From Mycobacterium colombiense (GTDB taxonomy: Bacteria; Actinomycetota; Actinomycetes; Mycobacteriales; Mycobacteriaceae), in assembly GCF_001665835.1 (NCBI RefSeq), contig NZ_LZSX01000069.1, positions 1 to 37,931 on the forward strand: a stretch of DNA of 37,931 bases. Direction: 5' to 3'. A program made the translations under genes and the position numbers. This document shows, one piece after another, positions 35,290-37,931 of this stretch. Under the pieces are notes generated by a model. That model saw only the letters and a program-made list of their open reading frames with translations. It was not told where the DNA came from and did no database searches. The number at the start of each line of letters is the position of its first letter. The first letter of the stretch is position 1.

Positions 35290-36165
35290 ATGGAAGTAGG
35301 ACTGCACTTCATCGACTTTCTACCCGGAGACCCGGCCAGGCTGGGACCGACGCTGGCCGACGCGGCCAAGGCCGCCGAGCAAGGCGGCGCCACGCTGTTC
35401 ACCCTCGCCGATCACCTCTTCCAGATGGAGCAGCTTGCGCCCGCGGAGAATCCGTTCCTCGAGGGCTACACCTCGCTGGGATTTCTGGCCGCCCAGACGA
35501 CCACGATCGACCTCGCCCTGCTGGTCACCGGCGTCACCTATCGCTATCCCGGTTTGTTGGCCAAAGCGGTCACCACCCTGGACGTGCTGTCGCAGGGCCG
35601 CTCGATGCTGGGTTTGGGCGCGGCCTGGTACGAACGCGAGCACACCGCGTTGGGCATCCCATATCCGCCGCTGAGCACCCGCTTCGAAATGCTGGAAGAG
35701 ACGCTGCAGATCTGCCGGCAGATGTGGAGCGCGGACGACGGGCCCTACACCGGCACGCACTACCGATTGAACGAGACGATCTGTGAGCCGCAACCGATTC
35801 GGCGACCCCCGATCCTGATCGGTGGGGACGGTGAGAAGAAGACGCTGCGCCTGGTCGCGCAGTACGCCGACATCTGGAACAGCATGTCGAACGACGTCGG
35901 GGAGCTCGAGCACAAGATCGAGGTGCTGAACCGGCACTGCGACGCGGTGGGCAGGGACCCGGGTGAGGTCCGCAAGACGTCCGGCGGCCTGGCCGGCGCC
36001 GACCCCTTCGACGACACCGACGAATTCTTGAAGACCGTCGAACGCTACGCCGCGCTGGGTGTCGACATGATCAATATCGGCCCCATGCCCGGCAATCCGG
36101 ACCCGGTCGGGTTCGTCCGCCGCCTGGGCGACGAGGTGATTCCGCGGCTCGCCGAAATAGGCTGA
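35290..36165 (+). CDS. F420-dependent LLM-class oxidoreductase (TIGR03560-like)
   Basis: This 291-residue luciferase-like enzyme probably uses F420. It begins MEVGLHFIDFLPGD and has AKAAEQGGATLFTLADHLFQ (about 27-46), IDLALLVTGVTYRYPGLLAK (about 73-92) and the substrate-pocket GRSMLGLGAAWYEREHTALG (about 108-127). RRPPILIGGDGEKKTLRLVA (about 171-190) is the F420-binding-type loop seen in the family. The substrate is unknown. An aaagga ribosome site precedes the ATG by about 9 bases. It is in one operon with the MarR regulator, 16 bases upstream, so it is probably induced by the MarR ligand. Confidence 0.92.
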   Translation: MEVGLHFIDFLPGDPARLGPTLADAAKAAEQGGATLFTLADHLFQMEQLAPAENPFLEGYTSLGFLAAQTTTIDLALLVTGVTYRYPGLLAKAVTTLDVLSQGRSMLGLGAAWYEREHTALGIPYPPLSTRFEMLEETLQICRQMWSADDGPYTGTHYRLNETICEPQPIRRPPILIGGDGEKKTLRLVAQYADIWNSMSNDVGELEHKIEVLNRHCDAVGRDPGEVRKTSGGLAGADPFDDTDEFLKTVERYAALGVDMINIGPMPGNPDPVGFVRRLGDEVIPRLAEIG

Positions 36166-36181
36166 TGCCGTTCGGGATTCG

Positions 36182-37627
36182 TCATCCGGGATAGCGGGAG
36201 TAACAGGCGTCCGCGTTGCCGGTCACGCCACCGCGGAACGCCGCGATCCGGGTGAAACCGGCCGGCACGCTGGTGCCGTCCGCGTCACTGGCCACCAGAT
36301 GGTTGGTGAGCAGGCCGGCGACCGCCTCGTCGAGATCACCGGCGGTCAGCAGCAATTGGTTGTGCGAGGGCAGGTCGATCGGCTCGGCCATCTTGCGATG
36401 CGCCACACCGGTCAGGCATGCGGTCCGCAGCGCGGTCCACGGGCTCTGCATCGGCAGGCCGCGCTCGTGCTGCACCGCCAGCGCATATCTCGACATCACG
36501 ACGGACAGCGCGGTGTCGTCGCCTTGCGGCAGGGTCTGTTCCTTTTCGTCGGCGACCGTGCCCATTGCGGCGAGCCCGGGCAGGTCGATCACGATGGTGT
36601 TGGTGGCCGGGCAGTAGGACGCCGGCGGGGTGGCCTTGGCGTCCGGGCAATCGGCAGGCTGGTAGGTCACGCCCGGCGGGTTGGTCGGAGCGAAGATCTT
36701 TCCGAGCAGCTCCATCAGATTCGACATGGTGTCCCGGTTGATCGGCACCTCACCGGTCTCCGGTGCCCCGGAGTTGTCGACCCGCAACGCGTTTGGCAGA
36801 TCGCCGCGGCGCTGCTCGATTTCGTGGCGGTTGATCGCCGCACAGGCCGAGGCGCCATTGAGGAAACCCATTTGGAAGGCGCTGATGCGGTCCAGGGCCG
36901 ACCCGTGCGCGTCGTCGTTTTCGGTCTCGCTGTCCATCACCGGGTCACGGGTGGTGATGATCCCCGCCAGCACGTGGTCGAGCCCGTCGGCGGTGCTCAA
37001 CGTGAAGCGCGGCGACTTGCCGTCGGCGACCCAGTACAGATAGACGCCCGCGAAGCAGTCGGCCTGCTGCTCGCGGACGATGGTCGCGTCCCGTCGGGTC
37101 ACCAGCTTCGCCATCTGCTGCAGCGCATGCCCGAATTCGTGTGCCAGCACCCCGGTGACGGACATGTCACCGAAGTACTTCTGCGCGATGGGCATGAATA
37201 CGCCGCGGTCCCAGGCGATCAGGTTGCACTTGCCGGTGTAGAAGGCGTTGACGAGCTTGTAGGTCTCGTTGTGGCACACGATCGGGCTGCGCGGATCGCT
37301 GGAGTTGTAGGACACCATCTTTCCGACCGGAACGAACTTGCCCTTCAGCGATTGGTCGTACACCGACTGCCAGTAGTCCTCGATGTCGTTGAGCGACAAC
37401 AGCGCCAGGGCGTCGATCGGCCCGTTGTCGGTGTTGAGCACTTTGCCGGTGGGACTGGGCGCGTGCGAACGGATTCCGCTGGGGCCGTTGGTCGCGGGCA
37501 GCCCCCCGACCAGAAAGGGGTCGTTGAGCATCGACAGCGCGCGCCCGTCGACGAACGTCGTGCAACCGGCCACCACAAGTACTGCCGCTGCCCACACGAT
37601 CGCCGACCTGAGCGCAGCGCTATTCAT
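36182..37627 (-). CDS. lpqM: Lipoprotein peptidase LpqM (Rv0419 ortholog)
   Basis: This surface zinc-metallopeptidase-like lipoprotein matches Rv0419 (about 498); the M. smegmatis homolog is required for chromosomal DNA transfer in donors. The 481 residues start with NSAALRSAIVWAAAVLVVAG followed by the lipobox Cys in VVAGC (about 22). The protease motif VLAHEFGHALQQM (HExxH, about 162-166) and the third ligand region REQQADCFAGVYLYW (about 189) are intact. The ATG at 37627 is preferred since gagg lies about 7 bases before it; the ATG four codons up is an alternative. It converges on the LLM gene. Confidence 0.95.
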   Translation of the reverse strand: MNSAALRSAIVWAAAVLVVAGCTTFVDGRALSMLNDPFLVGGLPATNGPSGIRSHAPSPTGKVLNTDNGPIDALALLSLNDIEDYWQSVYDQSLKGKFVPVGKMVSYNSSDPRSPIVCHNETYKLVNAFYTGKCNLIAWDRGVFMPIAQKYFGDMSVTGVLAHEFGHALQQMAKLVTRRDATIVREQQADCFAGVYLYWVADGKSPRFTLSTADGLDHVLAGIITTRDPVMDSETENDDAHGSALDRISAFQMGFLNGASACAAINRHEIEQRRGDLPNALRVDNSGAPETGEVPINRDTMSNLMELLGKIFAPTNPPGVTYQPADCPDAKATPPASYCPATNTIVIDLPGLAAMGTVADEKEQTLPQGDDTALSVVMSRYALAVQHERGLPMQSPWTALRTACLTGVAHRKMAEPIDLPSHNQLLLTAGDLDEAVAGLLTNHLVASDADGTSVPAGFTRIAAFRGGVTGNADACYSRYPG

Positions 37628-37639
37628 GACCAACCTCAT

Positions 37640-37746
37640 CCCGACCGGCTACAGGGCAGCATCAAGGGAACTCAGTCTAGAGGCATCGACCCCACCCGGC
37701 AGCGGGAATCGAGGGACCCAGCAAACATGCACCTTGCGGCAAGGTA
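37640..37746. other. Short non-coding gap holding the lpqM promoter
   Basis: These 107 bases hold no gene. On the minus strand TAGACT (complement of 37674-37679) is a plausible lpqM -10 box about 47 bases before the start. Nothing else is evident. Confidence 0.4.
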
Positions 37747-37931
37747 CTAGAAAGGCGGTGGATCGCCGTCACCTTCGGCCGGCGGACCCGTTTCCCCCAC
37801 GTGGACGGCTAACCGGGTTCGGCGGTTGTGCCGCCGTTCGGCGGCGACGCGGTGGGCCCGGTTTTGGGCGCGGGTGCGCGTGCGTCGGGGCATCATCGCG
37901 GTGCGGTCGGCACAACGGTCGGGGCTCGGCG
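37747..37931 (-). CDS. C-terminus of a 13E12-type (DUF222/HNH) endonuclease, partial
   Basis: The minus strand has a 61-residue open frame entering from the window edge and ending at a TAG (37747-37749): DRCADRTAMMPRRTRTRAQN, RAHRVAAERRHNRRTRLAVH and a last GDGDPPPF. The Arg-rich RTRAQNRAHRVAAERRHN segment and the DPPPF end are characteristic of the mycobacterial 13E12-repeat family, DUF222 proteins with a C-terminal HNH nuclease. The nuclease and DUF222 domains lie outside the window. Such genes are repeated in mycobacterial genomes and mark variable sites. In M. tuberculosis lpqM is beside lpqL, so this is an insertion relative to that order. Confidence 0.8.
   Translation of the reverse strand, partial: PSPDRCADRTAMMPRRTRTRAQNRAHRVAAERRHNRRTRLAVHVGETGPPAEGDGDPPPF

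Overview
The window is chromosomal DNA of a slow-growing, non-tuberculous Mycobacterium. The GC content is high throughout. The gene content and order follow, in reverse orientation, the Mycobacterium tuberculosis segment from about Rv0419 to Rv0442c. Recognised in order are PPE10, Rv0441c, groEL2, Rv0439c, moeA2, psd, pssA, the Rv0435c CDC48-like ATPase, Rv0434, Rv0433, sodC, virR, Rv0430, def, Rv0428c, xthA, Rv0426c, Rv0424c, thiC, thiD, Rv0421c and lpqM. These assignments come from recognising the proteins and their order; no search was run.

Layout. 1-1343: dipZ, broken by a fold-back junction near base 261-269; the first 260 bases are an inverted copy of the gene's membrane-domain part. 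1353-3136: a leftward group of VOC protein, DinB-like protein and membrane protein. 3160-6515: a rightward run of amidohydrolase, short PPE protein, small PNPOx-like protein and CMD-family protein. 6516-8635: an SDR remnant, a strong bidirectional terminator, groEL2 (leftward) and two CIRCE operators. 8648-12336: an accessory block absent from the M. tuberculosis layout: TetR, SDR, M24 peptidase, cupin protein and a decayed alpha/beta hydrolase. 12487-19695: SDR, moeA2, a convergent MFS transporter, then the tightly overlapping psd-pssA-ATPase operon. 19669-23132: a second accessory block: TetR/DUF2867-like divergent pair, a 52-codon internally deleted SDR, enoyl-CoA hydratase and F420-dependent LLM oxidoreductase. 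23156-26411: Lon-N protein, carboxylate-amine ligase, sodC, virR and a DUF3263 protein, all leftward. 26614-28966: def, GNAT and xthA. 29087-30164: two small membrane proteins that in M. tuberculosis flank ctpH, which is missing here. 30223-31437: STAS and PAS-ANTAR signalling proteins. 31525-34792: TPP riboswitch, thiC, thiD and hydrolase. 34790-36165: MarR operator, MarR regulator and LLM oxidoreductase. 36182-37627: lpqM. 37747-37931: the C-terminus of a 13E12-type HNH endonuclease running off the window.

How it works together. The conserved core covers phospholipid synthesis (psd, pssA), protein quality control (groEL2, CDC48-like ATPase, Lon-N protein), molybdopterin and thiamine synthesis, envelope and oxidative defence (sodC, virR, lpqM), and N-terminal processing and DNA repair (def, xthA). 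Accessory genes are redox enzymes with local TetR or MarR regulators. Many genes have a TAnnnT-like -10 box 6-8 bases before the start codon, which implies leaderless transcripts and fixes several starts. I found no clear new multi-gene defence or mobile system. The most notable signals are the fold-back at the left edge, the serial SDR decay, the two promoter-embedding CIRCE sites and the missing ctpH.
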